A stretch of DNA of 64,000 nucleotides from Parabacteroides timonensis (GCF_900128505.1 NZ_LT669941.1:731526-795525), one strand, 5' to 3'; positions 17,923-27,173 are shown, numbered from the stretch's first letter. Notes: generated by a model not told the origin, from the letters alone. Made by a program: numbers and translations.

Positions 17923-17976
17923 AATAGACTGTCTCAAAAGCATCTTTGTTATGAGTGACTTTTAAGACAGTCTATT
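17923..17976. terminator. Bidirectional terminator between convergent genes
   Basis: Arms at 17923-17940 (AATAGACTGTCTCAAAAG) and 17959-17976 form an 18-base stem with one mismatch and an 18-base loop. A T-run follows on the plus strand. It separates the TonB-domain gene from the convergent MscS gene. Confidence 0.85.
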
Positions 17977-17985
17977 TATTTTTTA

Positions 17986-19257
17986 TTAGTTTGAAGTTTG
18001 GATTCTTAAATGATGCAGATCGGAGCCTGACACCTCCTGGAAAACCTGCAACCCGAACTCCGGTAACACAGCCAGGATATGATCGAATACGTCGGATTGA
18101 ATCCCTTCGTAAGGTATCCAAACGGTTGTTGCGGCAAAGAAATATAACTCCATCGGTATCCCTTTTTCTGTCGGTTGCAGTTGGCGTACCATGCACGTCA
18201 AATCTTTGTTCACGTCAGGATTATTTTTCAGGTAATTCACCAGATAAGCACGAAAAACACCGAGGTTGGTTTGGCGGCGTCCGTTCACTTTGATAGAATC
18301 ATCTATATTATGCTCTTCATTATATCTTTCCAGTTCCTTTTGCTTTGTGTCGATATATTCGGTTAATAAGGATATCTTGCGGAATTTGGCAAGCATTTCC
18401 GGGGTACAAAAACGTACACTGTTCATGTCGATATTGATCGATCGTTTAACGCGTCGACCGCCTGATTCCTGCATGCCGCGCCAGTTTTGGAAAGAGTCGC
18501 TGACAAGGGCGTAAGGCGGTATCATGGTGATTGTATTATCGAAATTCCGTACTTTGATCGAGTTCAGTGTCACTTCGATCACAGTTCCGTCTGCGCCGTA
18601 TTTAGTCATCGTGATCCAGTCGCCCGGACGGAGCATATCATTGGCCGATAGCTGGATACCGGCAACGAATCCGAGTATCGTATCTTTGAATACCAACATA
18701 AGGATAGCCGCGGATGCCCCCAATCCGGCAAACAAGGTAGCGGGTGATTTCCCTATCAGTATACTAATGATAATGATAAACCCGACAAAGAATACAAGCA
18801 CCTGAATGATCTGCACAAACCCTTTCAGCGGCTTATTCTTAAAGGCTTCTTTCCTGTTGTATATTTCGAGGAGCAGATTTAATGCTGCATTGATAAAACG
18901 CAATATGACGGCTACGATATAGATACTGCAGATCATTTGAAGAATTCCCAGCAATGTAGGCATTTCTTCTCTCGGAAGCGCAAGCGGTAGCATGATATAC
19001 ACCAAAATGGCCGGTATCAAGTGCATTAGCTTATTGATAATCTTGCGTTCCACGATCAGATCGTCCCATTGGTTCCGGGTCCTTTTGGCAAAACGTTTAA
19101 ATAATCCGAGGAAGATGTAGCGGCAAGTATAATCGATCGCGACGGTTACTATTATAACAAGGAACAGCACAATCAGGTTATCCCATATATTTGCCGAATC
19201 GTGTACTAAACCCCATTTAACCAGATAACTGTTAATCCATTGCTGTAATTCACTCAT
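17986..19257 (-). CDS. MscS-family mechanosensitive channel (YbdG-like), first paralog
   Basis: A 423-residue protein with about five predicted membrane helices. The pore helix and beta domain carry the MscS core: SPATLFAGLGASAAILML, FKDTILGFVAGIQL and MLRPGDWIT, then VRNFDNTITMIPPYALV. The long form with FQNWRGM and GRRVKR resembles YbdG (MscM-type). It gates on membrane tension to release solutes in hypo-osmotic shock. A tandem paralog lies immediately upstream. A TATATTTG -7 box at 19283-19290 shows it has its own promoter. Confidence 0.93.
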   Translation of the reverse strand: MSELQQWINSYLVKWGLVHDSANIWDNLIVLFLVIIVTVAIDYTCRYIFLGLFKRFAKRTRNQWDDLIVERKIINKLMHLIPAILVYIMLPLALPREEMPTLLGILQMICSIYIVAVILRFINAALNLLLEIYNRKEAFKNKPLKGFVQIIQVLVFFVGFIIIISILIGKSPATLFAGLGASAAILMLVFKDTILGFVAGIQLSANDMLRPGDWITMTKYGADGTVIEVTLNSIKVRNFDNTITMIPPYALVSDSFQNWRGMQESGGRRVKRSINIDMNSVRFCTPEMLAKFRKISLLTEYIDTKQKELERYNEEHNIDDSIKVNGRRQTNLGVFRAYLVNYLKNNPDVNKDLTCMVRQLQPTEKGIPMELYFFAATTVWIPYEGIQSDVFDHILAVLPEFGLQVFQEVSGSDLHHLRIQTSN

Positions 19258-19282
19258 AAATATGTCTTTAAAGTTATGAATA

Positions 19283-19290
19283 CAAATATA
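19283..19290 (-). promoter_or_regulatory. -7 box of the downstream mscS paralog
   Basis: Minus-strand TATATTTG, 26 bases before the start codon at 19257, in the 87-base gap between the two paralogs. Confidence 0.5.
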
Positions 19291-19344
19291 TGGAAAAAAT
19301 CAGAGCCTCCCAAAAGTCTATCAAAAGTCTCCCGGTACTTATTG

Positions 19345-20514
19345 TTAGTCCGAATACTGATAGACCTTCAATTCGAACTTGGGGATCATCGCAAAGAAAT
19401 GATCGAATATATCAGATTGAATGCGTTCGTACTCTTTCCATACTTTATTGCGGGAGAAGAAGTAGATTTGAATAGGTACACCATATTCTGTCGATTGTAA
19501 CTGGCTGATGATTAAATCCAGATCCGTATTGACTACCGGCAGGCTAGTCAGATACTTTTCGACATACACGCGGAACATTTGCGAATTGGTCGGTGTAACG
19601 CCTTCGTCCGGTTGATAATCTGCCAGCAAGGGTATTTCTTTACGGAAAGTATCTATCATTTCAGGTGTGCAGAATTTAATTGTATTCAGATCGAGGAAGA
19701 TCGATTTCATAACCCGCCGTCCGCCGGATTCGACCATTCCCCGCCAGTTCTGGAAGGAGTTATTGACCAGCGTATAAGGCGGAATAGTGGAAATGGTATT
19801 ATCGAAGTTCTGTATCTTGACTGTGTTCAGCGTTATTTCCTGTACCACACCGTTGGCATTCGATCCCGGCACCGTGATCCAGTCGCCCGGTCGCAGCATA
19901 TCGTTGGCCGAAAGTTGTATACCTGCCACGAATCCGAGTATCGTGTCTTTGAACACCAGCATCAGGATAGCAGCCGAAGCACCCAGTCCGGCAAATAAAG
20001 TGGCCGGTGACTTCCCCATCAGGATTGCAATAATAACAATACCGACGATGAAGAAAGCCAACACCTGGAATACCTGTATGAAACCTTTTATCGACAGGTT
20101 CTTGTTTACTTCCCGGTGATTATAAATATCCATGATAACCAGGAGAAAACCGTTAATGGCCAACAGCAATACAAATACAATATAAACAGCACAGACTTTC
20201 TGTGAAATCAGCAGCAATTCTTTTCCCCGGATAAAGGCCATCGGAAGCAACGCATAGACAATAATGCCGGGAATGGCATGTACCAGGTTATGTACAACTT
20301 TACGCTTGATCAGCAATGTATCCCAGAAATAATGGCTTTTCTCCGACAATTTTCTAACACTGCCAACAAAAATATATTGACATAAATAATCGACCCCGAC
20401 TGCTACCGCAATCAATAACACGGCAATAATAATTTCATCGAATGTATCAGCAATCTTCGGTTCTACGCCCCAACCAATAAGAAGTTTGTTCATCCAGCTA
20501 CCTAAGTTCACCAT
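19345..20514 (-). CDS. MscS-family mechanosensitive channel (YbdG-like), second paralog
   Basis: A 389-residue channel protein with the same layout as its neighbour. A 48-residue block from GKSPATLF through RPGDWIT is identical between them, while the flanking parts and C-terminal domain have diverged, and the first carries about 34 extra residues. The identical block is the pore-lining helix and hinge, so the constraint is likely functional. Both would sit in the inner membrane; different C-terminal domains could tune gating threshold. Start at 20514 (MVNLGSWMNKLLIGWG) aligns with the neighbour's start. Confidence 0.93.
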   Translation of the reverse strand: MVNLGSWMNKLLIGWGVEPKIADTFDEIIIAVLLIAVAVGVDYLCQYIFVGSVRKLSEKSHYFWDTLLIKRKVVHNLVHAIPGIIVYALLPMAFIRGKELLLISQKVCAVYIVFVLLLAINGFLLVIMDIYNHREVNKNLSIKGFIQVFQVLAFFIVGIVIIAILMGKSPATLFAGLGASAAILMLVFKDTILGFVAGIQLSANDMLRPGDWITVPGSNANGVVQEITLNTVKIQNFDNTISTIPPYTLVNNSFQNWRGMVESGGRRVMKSIFLDLNTIKFCTPEMIDTFRKEIPLLADYQPDEGVTPTNSQMFRVYVEKYLTSLPVVNTDLDLIISQLQSTEYGVPIQIYFFSRNKVWKEYERIQSDIFDHFFAMIPKFELKVYQYSD

Positions 20515-20658
20515 AATTTGTATCGTTTTTTATATTGATAACATTTAACTAGGCATTTGGTTGAGTCATCAAGTAAATAGATTCGTTTAAACAGAGTTTG
20601 TCATCGGATATTTAAAATAAAAAAGCCTAATCATTCCTGATAACAGAAAGGAATCCGG

Positions 20659-20666
20659 TATCTTTG
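20659..20666 (+). promoter_or_regulatory. -7 box for the M16 peptidase operon
   Basis: TATCTTTG, perfect TAnnTTTG, 34 bases before the ATG at 20701. The -33 region reads TTCCTG, only a loose match. Confidence 0.6.
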
Positions 20667-20700
20667 TAAACCATATATAATTAGTGGTGGTAAAATATCC

Positions 20701-23583
20701 ATGAAAGCATTATTGATGATGATGTTATTTGCAAATACAACGAATCTGTTGGCTGCTCAGAATTCAAAAGCACTTGAAGTAAAAGAATATAAACTGGAAA
20801 ACGGACTGACCATTTGGCTGAATGAGGATCACAGCCAACCGAAAGTGTTTGGAGCTGTGGTTGTAAAAGCAGGAGCAAAAGATTGTCCGGACACAGGGAT
20901 CGCTCACTATTTCGAACATATGATGTTTAAGGGAACCGATAAGATCGGAACCATCGACTATGAAGCTGAAAAAATTCTGCTCGACTCTATCTCTGAGAAA
21001 TACGACGAGCTGGCTATTACTGAAGATGAAGAAGCCCGCACCCGCATACAGCAGGAAATAAACGAATTAAGTATTCAATCTTCCGATTACGTCATACCGA
21101 ATGAATTCAATCGTTTGATCTCTAAATATGGAGGCTCGGGGTTGAATGCGGCTACATCCTACGATGCTACGATCTATTTCAATACCTTTTCTCCTCAATA
21201 TATGACTCAATGGGCGGAGATAAACAGCGAACGTTTATTGAATCCTGTTTTCCGCCTGTTCCAAAGTGAGTTGGAAACGGTTTATGAAGAAAAGAATATG
21301 TATGGCGATTTTATCGGTGGCCCGGTAATGGATCGTCTGCTTGCCCGGTATTTTGCTCCACATCCTTATGCGTATCCGATCATCGGTAGCACAAAGAACT
21401 TGAAGAATCCGCGCCTGACGGAGATGCGAAAATTCTTTGAAGAATATTATGTCGCATCCAATATGGCATTGGTTCTGAGCGGTGATTTTGATACGGAAGC
21501 TGTGTTGCCCATTCTGGAACGTACTTTTTCGCGTATTCGTCCGGGAGAAGCTCCAAGGAAAGATATTGTGACTTTACCCCCCTTCAAAGGGAAAGAAAAG
21601 ATGAAGGTCAAATTCCCTGTTCCATTAGTAAAAGTTATGGGATTGGGGTTCCGTGGTGTTCCGGCTAACCATGAAGATCAGGCGGCGCTCGCTATTGCCG
21701 TTAATATGCTGAATAATGCTAACGGTACCGGATTTCTTGACAAACTGATGGTCGACCGGAAAATAACGGCCTGCATGGCTCTAAACGAAAGTATGAATGA
21801 AGCCGGAATATTGGCTGTCGCTGTTGTACCCAAGCTGATGCTTCAAACTTATGGTGGAGCAGAAAAGCTTGTCTGGCGTGGGATCAACCGGATCAAAGAA
21901 GGCGATTTCACCGATGAAGTATTTAATAGCCTGAAGCAGGAACAGCGGCGTCAGTATGCATCCAGCCTTGAAAATATCGATTCGCGTGCGCGGATCATGA
22001 TGTCTCTTTATTCGCAGGGTAAAAGTTGGGAGGATTATTTGCAGGAAGTGACAAAGATCGATGCTCTGACACGGGAGGATATCATGCAGGTTGCTCGCAA
22101 GTATTTCAGCGAAAATTATCTCTGTGTGACGAAAAAGACCGGCAAATATCCAAAAGATAATTTGAAGAAACCGGATTTTACTCCTGTTGTCCCAAAGAAC
22201 TCGGAGGCCAGTTCCGAATATGCCAAACAATTGGAACAAATGCCGACCCAGACAGTGGAACCTCGTTTTATCGACTTTGAGAAAGACGTACAAATAACAA
22301 AACTTAATCCGCTGGCAACTTTATATACGACTACTAATCCGGTCACCGATATATTTTCGCTTAACCTGATCTATCAGGTCGGGACATTGGAGCAGCCGCA
22401 GTTAAACTATCTGGCTAATTATCTCCAGTTTCTTGGGACAGACTCTTTGTCGTTCCAGGATTTCAGAACCCGGTTGCAGGTGTTAGGCAGTACCATGTCT
22501 TTCGAAGCAAACGACAAGCAGTTTGTTATTCGTATAACAGGCTTTGATACTCATTTCAAAGAAACCGTTCTTTTGGCCGGCGATTTCATTACACATGTCA
22601 AAGCCGACGATAAGCAGATCCGCCAGGTTGTTAATGATGCGAAAGTAATCGAAAAAGCTTTTTTCGAGTCCAGTGATAATATTGCAAATGCTTTACTCGA
22701 GAAAGTGAAGTATGGTGAACGGTCGCGTTATCTCCGTAAACTATCTCTTTCTGAGATAAAGAAGCTGAAAGGAAAAGACCTATTGGCTATTTTTGCAAAC
22801 GTCCGCCAGACGGAGTGCGACCTGCATTATTGCGGAACGTTATCTTCCGATCAGGTGGAAGAGCAGTTAAAAGCCTCTATACCGCTAAAAGAGATAACGA
22901 TTGCAGCCGGTTCTGATTATTATCGCGATCCGGAAGTGTATGACAAGTCCGTCGTTTATTTTATGGATATGCCGACAGCGTCGCAAAGTATTGTGTACGG
23001 TTTTGCGAAAGGAGAGGTGACGGACGATTTATGGTCGCGTCATGCCTCCCGTTTGTTCTCTGTTTATTTCGGTGGAGATATGTCGTCGTTGATGTTTCAG
23101 GAGATAAGGGAATTCCGTTCGTTAGCCTACCGTGTTAGCGGGCGTTATTTATTGCCGCCTCATAAACTGGAAGGAAAAGCCGGTGAGTTTGTTACGATGT
23201 TGTCAACTCAAAGCGATAAGACATTGGATGCAATGGAAGTGATGAGCTCTCTGATCAGTGACATGCCGGAAAAGCCTGATAGAATATCGACGGTCAAGCA
23301 ATTGATCACCAATCAGGTGAACAACGATTACCCATCCTTCAGGGAGTTGTCGGAAAAGGTGGCAGGATATAAAAGGAATGGCTTTGAAAGTGATCCGAAT
23401 GAAGCTCTATTGTCCGGCATCTCGGATATGGATATGAAAGATATTGTCCGCTTCTACCGTCATAATATCCGGCTGAAGCCCATTGTTTATGTTATTGTAG
23501 GCAATTCCAGCCGTATAGATATGAAGAAGCTGGCTGAGTATGGAGAGATTATCAGATTGAGAAAGAAAGATATTTATAAATAA
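20701..23583 (+). CDS. M16-family zinc metallopeptidase
   Basis: A 960-residue two-unit peptidase (pitrilysin fold) with a signal peptide (residues 1-19). The inverted zinc motif HYFEH lies at residues 69-73 in GIAHYFEHMMFKG. The downstream glutamate needed for zinc lies in the ELETVYEEKNM region. The second half (about 520-960) has the inactive M16 repeat that closes the chamber. Such enzymes degrade peptides in the periplasm. The next two genes follow at spacings of 2 and 6 bases, suggesting an operon with the DUF4268 gene and an M1 aminopeptidase, two peptidases that could act in series. Confidence 0.93.
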   Translation: MKALLMMMLFANTTNLLAAQNSKALEVKEYKLENGLTIWLNEDHSQPKVFGAVVVKAGAKDCPDTGIAHYFEHMMFKGTDKIGTIDYEAEKILLDSISEKYDELAITEDEEARTRIQQEINELSIQSSDYVIPNEFNRLISKYGGSGLNAATSYDATIYFNTFSPQYMTQWAEINSERLLNPVFRLFQSELETVYEEKNMYGDFIGGPVMDRLLARYFAPHPYAYPIIGSTKNLKNPRLTEMRKFFEEYYVASNMALVLSGDFDTEAVLPILERTFSRIRPGEAPRKDIVTLPPFKGKEKMKVKFPVPLVKVMGLGFRGVPANHEDQAALAIAVNMLNNANGTGFLDKLMVDRKITACMALNESMNEAGILAVAVVPKLMLQTYGGAEKLVWRGINRIKEGDFTDEVFNSLKQEQRRQYASSLENIDSRARIMMSLYSQGKSWEDYLQEVTKIDALTREDIMQVARKYFSENYLCVTKKTGKYPKDNLKKPDFTPVVPKNSEASSEYAKQLEQMPTQTVEPRFIDFEKDVQITKLNPLATLYTTTNPVTDIFSLNLIYQVGTLEQPQLNYLANYLQFLGTDSLSFQDFRTRLQVLGSTMSFEANDKQFVIRITGFDTHFKETVLLAGDFITHVKADDKQIRQVVNDAKVIEKAFFESSDNIANALLEKVKYGERSRYLRKLSLSEIKKLKGKDLLAIFANVRQTECDLHYCGTLSSDQVEEQLKASIPLKEITIAAGSDYYRDPEVYDKSVVYFMDMPTASQSIVYGFAKGEVTDDLWSRHASRLFSVYFGGDMSSLMFQEIREFRSLAYRVSGRYLLPPHKLEGKAGEFVTMLSTQSDKTLDAMEVMSSLISDMPEKPDRISTVKQLITNQVNNDYPSFRELSEKVAGYKRNGFESDPNEALLSGISDMDMKDIVRFYRHNIRLKPIVYVIVGNSSRIDMKKLAEYGEIIRLRKKDIYK

Positions 23584-23585
23584 TA

Positions 23586-24041
23586 ATGTATAGTAAAGAC
23601 GAATTAAAGAACCTGAAACTGGAATTTTGGGAAAGCTTTGCCGCCTTTTGTGAAGTTCAGCCAAACCTGAGAGGGCGTAAGAAGATATGGACGCTATATG
23701 ATACCAAGGTGAAAGGCGTGGAACTGAAGTTTGACGCGAACCGTACAGGCGCTTATGTAATCCTTGAAGTGAATCATAAAAGGGAAGATCTCCGGTTGGA
23801 AATGTTCGAGCGCCTTACATGGTATAAGGATACGCTGGAGCAGGATTTTCCAGAAGGTTTGATCTGGGATATTTGTTTTGTAAGGGAAACAGGCAAAGAA
23901 GTTGCCCGTATTTATATAGCTAAAGAAGGAATCGATTTCCATCGTAGACAAGATTGGGGAGAATTCTTTACTTTTATGGCGTCGCAGATGTACATTCTGG
24001 AACGTAATTTTATGTCGATCGCTGAATATTTGAGAGAGTAA
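23586..24041 (+). CDS. DUF4268 domain protein
   Basis: A 151-residue cytosolic protein that is a stand-alone DUF4268 domain: it opens MYSKDELKNLKLEFWESFAAF and contains KKIWTLYDTKVKGVELKFD and ERLTWYKDTLEQDFPEGLIW. In other bacteria this domain follows nuclease-like domains in restriction-related proteins; the single-domain form is widespread in Bacteroidales. The function is unknown. It begins two bases after the M16 stop and lies six bases before the M1 gene, so it belongs to their operon though no link to peptidases is evident. Confidence 0.85.
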   Translation: MYSKDELKNLKLEFWESFAAFCEVQPNLRGRKKIWTLYDTKVKGVELKFDANRTGAYVILEVNHKREDLRLEMFERLTWYKDTLEQDFPEGLIWDICFVRETGKEVARIYIAKEGIDFHRRQDWGEFFTFMASQMYILERNFMSIAEYLRE

Positions 24042-24047
24042 AAATAT

Positions 24048-26597
24048 ATGGAACACATTCACACGATATGCCATATTGCTGGAATAGCAGCCATTGGCTT
24101 GTTAACAGCCTGCGGAACACAGCAAAGAGACGCTGCGTTGCAGGAAGCCGGAGTAAGTCGTGAACTGGCACAGTTCAGAAAAGAGCATTTCGGGCAGGTC
24201 AAGTATAATCTGTTTTTCTCCATTCCGGAGACGAAACAGGAACCTGTCAAAGGTAATGCCGAAATTCAATTGTCCTTACAGAAAAAACAGCCGATTATCA
24301 TAGATTTTCGTGAAGAATCTTCGCAAGTTGCATTGGTATTGTTGAATGGGCAACCTGTTCCCTATGAAGTCAAGAATGAACATATTCTTATACCGGCAGA
24401 AAGAAGTGTTGTCGGAATGAATAAAGTGACCGTTGATTTTATTCCCGCCGACCAGTCTTTGAATAGGAGGGACGAGTTCCTTTATACTCTGTTGGTTCCT
24501 GATCGGGCACGGACTGCTTTTCCCTGTTTCGATCAGCCGGATATGAAGTCCCTGTTTACCCTGACACTGGAAATGCCGGAAGAGTGGCAGGCGGTGGCAA
24601 ACGGGGCAATCGAGAGTACGGATACAGTATCTGTTCCTGGTCGTAAGATCATTTCTTTTAAGGAAACGGAGCCGTTAAGCACTTATTTGTTTGCTTTCAC
24701 TGCCGGAAAGTTTGTTCGCGAAACATATACGCGGGACGGAAGAGATATATCTATATATCACCGGGAAACTGATCCGAAAAAGATAGCCCAGTGTCCGGCA
24801 ATCGCATCAGAGGTATTCGATGCATTAGCCTGGATGGAAGAATATACGGATGTCCCGTATCCTTTTGCCAAATATGATCTGATCATCCTTCCCGGATTTC
24901 AGTTTGGCGGCATGGAGCATACAGGAGCTACATTTTATACGGATCGGAGAATGTTTCTTAACGAAAGTCCGACGTTGAACGAGCAATTAAGCCGTAGCGC
25001 ACTGATTGCCCACGAAACGGCTCACATGTGGTTTGGCGATTATGTCACCATGCAATGGTTTGATGATGTGTGGACGAAAGAGGTTTTTGCCAACTATTTT
25101 GCTTCACAGATCGTGACACCTTTGTATCCGAATGTGAATCATGCACTGAGCTTTATGCAGGATTACATTCCACCGGCCTATTCAGAAGACCGTACTGCCG
25201 GAGCGAATCCTATCAAGCAAAACCTGGATAATCTTCGTAATGCAGGTTTAGTGTATGGCAACATTATCTATGATAAGTCGCCGGTAGTCCTTGAAATGCT
25301 GATCAAGAAAATGGGGAAGGACGCTTTTCGTCAAGGTATTCAGGAGTATCTGAAAACTTATGCTTATGGGAATGCAACCTGGGACGGGCTTATCAGTATT
25401 CTGGATAAATATACTGATGATGACCTGGCCTCCTGGAGTCATATCTGGGTGAATGAAAAAGGAATGCCGGAAATCACAGCTTCGCTCGTTGGCGATAGTC
25501 TGATCGTGACTCAGAAAGATCATTTTAACCGTGGCCTTAACTGGCCGCAGGATCTGTCTTTCCTGATTGTTCCTAAAAATGGGGATCCGAATGAAATTTC
25601 AGTTTCTCTCGAGAGAAATTCAAATTCCATCCGAGAGAAACTAAAAGTGCTCCCGGAAGAAGGAAGTTTCATTATTCCTAATATAGATGGAAAAGGATAT
25701 GGTTTTTTCCATCTGAATGAAACGGATGCCCAAGCATGTGCAGCTTATCTGCCTGGTTGTAAAAATGAGTTGTTGAGAGGTTCTATATTGATCACTCTGT
25801 ATGAGAATCTGTTAAACCAGGCTATTACTCCGGCGTTATTTATGGAAACGATGCTGAACTATTTACCGAAAGAAGATAACTCATTACTATTTTCCGCTGC
25901 TTTGAGTTATATCGGGAATTGTCAGCGTCTGTATCCGGCGGAGACGGAGACTTTAGAAAAGACTTTGTGGCAAATCGTAACTACATCCTCTGTCCCGCAG
26001 CATCGCCTGCAGGCTTTCCGTTCATATCGTTCTTTGGCCAAATCTCCGGATGCGATTACTACATTATATAATATATGGAAAAAAGAGCAAGCTCCGGTTA
26101 GTTGTATTTTAAGTGAGAATGATTATATCAGTCTATCTTATGTGTTGGCACTTCATTTACCGGAACAGGCTGATAATATCGTCAATACTCAGCAATCGCG
26201 TATAACAAACCCTGACCGGAAGCGCGAATATGCATTTATATCCCCATCTGTATCTCCCCACAAAGAGGTGCGCGACAGTGTCTTTGCCTCTTTGTTGATA
26301 GCTGAGAATCGTCGTGTCGAACCCTGGGCTTCTACTGTATTGGCAAACCTGAATAATCAATTACGACAAAAAGAAGCTATTACATATATTCGTCCGGCTT
26401 TGGAGGAAATGCAGGAGATACAGCGCACCGGTGATATATTTTTCCCGACAGCTTGGGCGCGTGCGTTATTATCTGGGCATATTTCGCCCGAAGCTAGAGC
26501 TGAAGTCGATGCATTCTTTATTAGTTATCCGGATTATCCGCCGATGCTGGCAAATAAAATACGGCAACAAGCCGATCATTTATATAGAATTAAATAA
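24048..26597 (+). CDS. M1-family aminopeptidase lipoprotein
   Basis: An 849-residue zinc aminopeptidase with a lipoprotein signal: LLTAC places the lipidated cysteine at residue 22. M1 features are GGMEH (287-291, a variant of GxMEN), the zinc motif HETAH (322-326) and the third ligand Glu345 in VWTKEVFANY. It should remove N-terminal residues from peptides while anchored in the envelope. The C-terminal ERAP-like helical part fills residues about 550-849. Bases 25601-25643, encoding residues about 518-532 just after the catalytic domain, form a palindrome related to an intergenic element, a possible insertion. SugE follows 10 bases later. Confidence 0.93.
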   Translation: MEHIHTICHIAGIAAIGLLTACGTQQRDAALQEAGVSRELAQFRKEHFGQVKYNLFFSIPETKQEPVKGNAEIQLSLQKKQPIIIDFREESSQVALVLLNGQPVPYEVKNEHILIPAERSVVGMNKVTVDFIPADQSLNRRDEFLYTLLVPDRARTAFPCFDQPDMKSLFTLTLEMPEEWQAVANGAIESTDTVSVPGRKIISFKETEPLSTYLFAFTAGKFVRETYTRDGRDISIYHRETDPKKIAQCPAIASEVFDALAWMEEYTDVPYPFAKYDLIILPGFQFGGMEHTGATFYTDRRMFLNESPTLNEQLSRSALIAHETAHMWFGDYVTMQWFDDVWTKEVFANYFASQIVTPLYPNVNHALSFMQDYIPPAYSEDRTAGANPIKQNLDNLRNAGLVYGNIIYDKSPVVLEMLIKKMGKDAFRQGIQEYLKTYAYGNATWDGLISILDKYTDDDLASWSHIWVNEKGMPEITASLVGDSLIVTQKDHFNRGLNWPQDLSFLIVPKNGDPNEISVSLERNSNSIREKLKVLPEEGSFIIPNIDGKGYGFFHLNETDAQACAAYLPGCKNELLRGSILITLYENLLNQAITPALFMETMLNYLPKEDNSLLFSAALSYIGNCQRLYPAETETLEKTLWQIVTTSSVPQHRLQAFRSYRSLAKSPDAITTLYNIWKKEQAPVSCILSENDYISLSYVLALHLPEQADNIVNTQQSRITNPDRKREYAFISPSVSPHKEVRDSVFASLLIAENRRVEPWASTVLANLNNQLRQKEAITYIRPALEEMQEIQRTGDIFFPTAWARALLSGHISPEARAEVDAFFISYPDYPPMLANKIRQQADHLYRIK
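25601..25643. repeat. Palindromic element, copy 2, inside the M1 gene
   Basis: Contains the perfect 16-base palindrome TTTCTCTCGAGAGAAA (25603-25618). It also has a larger inverted pair, AGTTTCTCTCG (25601-25611) with CGAGAGAAACT (25632-25642). The unit aligns without gaps to 8233-8275 at roughly 31 of 43 positions. It keeps the reading frame open. Confidence 0.5.
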
Positions 26598-26606
26598 GAA
26601 TAAATT

Positions 26607-26924
26607 ATGGGATGGATTTATTTGTTGCTGGGAGGCCTTTTTGAAATGGGCTGGCCTGTAGGCATGAAACTGGCACAAACAACGGGATCGCGTTTTCTTT
26701 ATCTTTCGGTTGCCGTTATTTCTATGGCACTAAGCGGATACTTTTTATATCTGGCACAACGGACAATTCCGATCGGCACTGCTTATGTAGTGTGGACGGG
26801 AATAGGAGCTGTGGGAACTTTATTGATAGGGATTTTCTTTTTTGGAGACTCGGCAGGTATATGGCGTATCCTTTCAGCCATGTTGGTTATATGTGGGATT
26901 ATCGGAATAAAACTGGCCTCGTAG
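26607..26924 (+). CDS. sugE: SMR-family guanidinium exporter (SugE/Gdx)
   Basis: A 105-residue four-helix small multidrug resistance protein. It matches the SugE/Gdx branch: MGWIYLLLGGLFEMGW holds the essential Glu13, and IPIGTAYVVWTGIGAVGT is the subgroup signature. Gdx proteins work as dual-topology dimers in the inner membrane and export guanidinium ion in exchange for protons. It lies 10 bases after the M1 gene and no guanidine riboswitch motif is visible, so it appears to be expressed from the upstream operon. SMR members can also confer resistance to quaternary ammonium compounds; the subtype call here rests on the TGIGAVGT motif. Confidence 0.9.
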   Translation: MGWIYLLLGGLFEMGWPVGMKLAQTTGSRFLYLSVAVISMALSGYFLYLAQRTIPIGTAYVVWTGIGAVGTLLIGIFFFGDSAGIWRILSAMLVICGIIGIKLAS

Positions 26925-26964
26925 AAAAAAAGTAAGCTTATTTGCTAATCTTTTGATAGATTTA

Positions 26965-26994
26965 TTTGCAATTTCAATTATTATTGTAACTTTG
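26965..26994 (+). promoter_or_regulatory. Promoter of the his operon
   Basis: TTTG (26965-26968), an 18-base spacer and TAACTTTG (26987-26994), matching the Bacteroidota consensus. Transcription should start near 27000, just before the leader peptide. Confidence 0.75.
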
Positions 26995-27014
26995 CGGCAT
27001 CAATAAAATAAAAA

Positions 27015-27062
27015 ATGAAAACAAGAGTATCTCATCATCACCATCATTACAACGGGCAATAG
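27015..27062 (+). CDS. hisL: Histidine operon leader peptide (five consecutive His)
   Basis: A 15-residue ORF reading MKTRVSHHHHHYNGQ and ending in TAG. Five consecutive histidine codons (CAT CAT CAC CAT CAT, 27033-27047) directly upstream of hisG are the hallmark of ribosome-mediated attenuation. When charged His-tRNA is scarce, the ribosome stalls on these codons and changes the RNA fold downstream. The start follows an A-rich stretch. It lies about 20 bases after the expected transcription start and is followed by the antiterminator/terminator pair at 27065-27144. Too short for normal gene finding but strongly supported by content and position. Confidence 0.9.
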   Translation: MKTRVSHHHHHYNGQ

Positions 27063-27064
27063 TT

Positions 27065-27144
27065 CGGTGGGCTGTGAGGTGTGTAGATACGCATAAGAAA
27101 TAAAATAAGGCTTGCCGTCATTCGGTAAGCCTTATTTGTTTTTG
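27065..27144 (+). promoter_or_regulatory. his attenuator (terminator and alternative antiterminator)
   Basis: The terminator stem is 27103-27117 paired with 27123-27137 (15 pairs, one G-U, 5-base loop), then GTTTTT. The segment CGGTGGGCT (27065-27073) can instead pair with the left terminator arm GGCTTGCCG (27109-27117) through nine contiguous pairs including wobbles, forming an antiterminator. A weaker CACC (27039-27042, in the His codons) to GGTG (27066-27069) pairing could free the terminator when the ribosome is not stalled. Together this is a classical attenuation switch. Confidence 0.8.
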
Positions 27145-27173
27145 GAGAATATAATTTTAAAATAAAGATAAAC

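Noticed and set aside
26598..26606. Guanidine riboswitch before sugE
   Set aside because: Only 9 bases separate sugE from the M1 gene and no ACGR-type hairpin pair is visible there.
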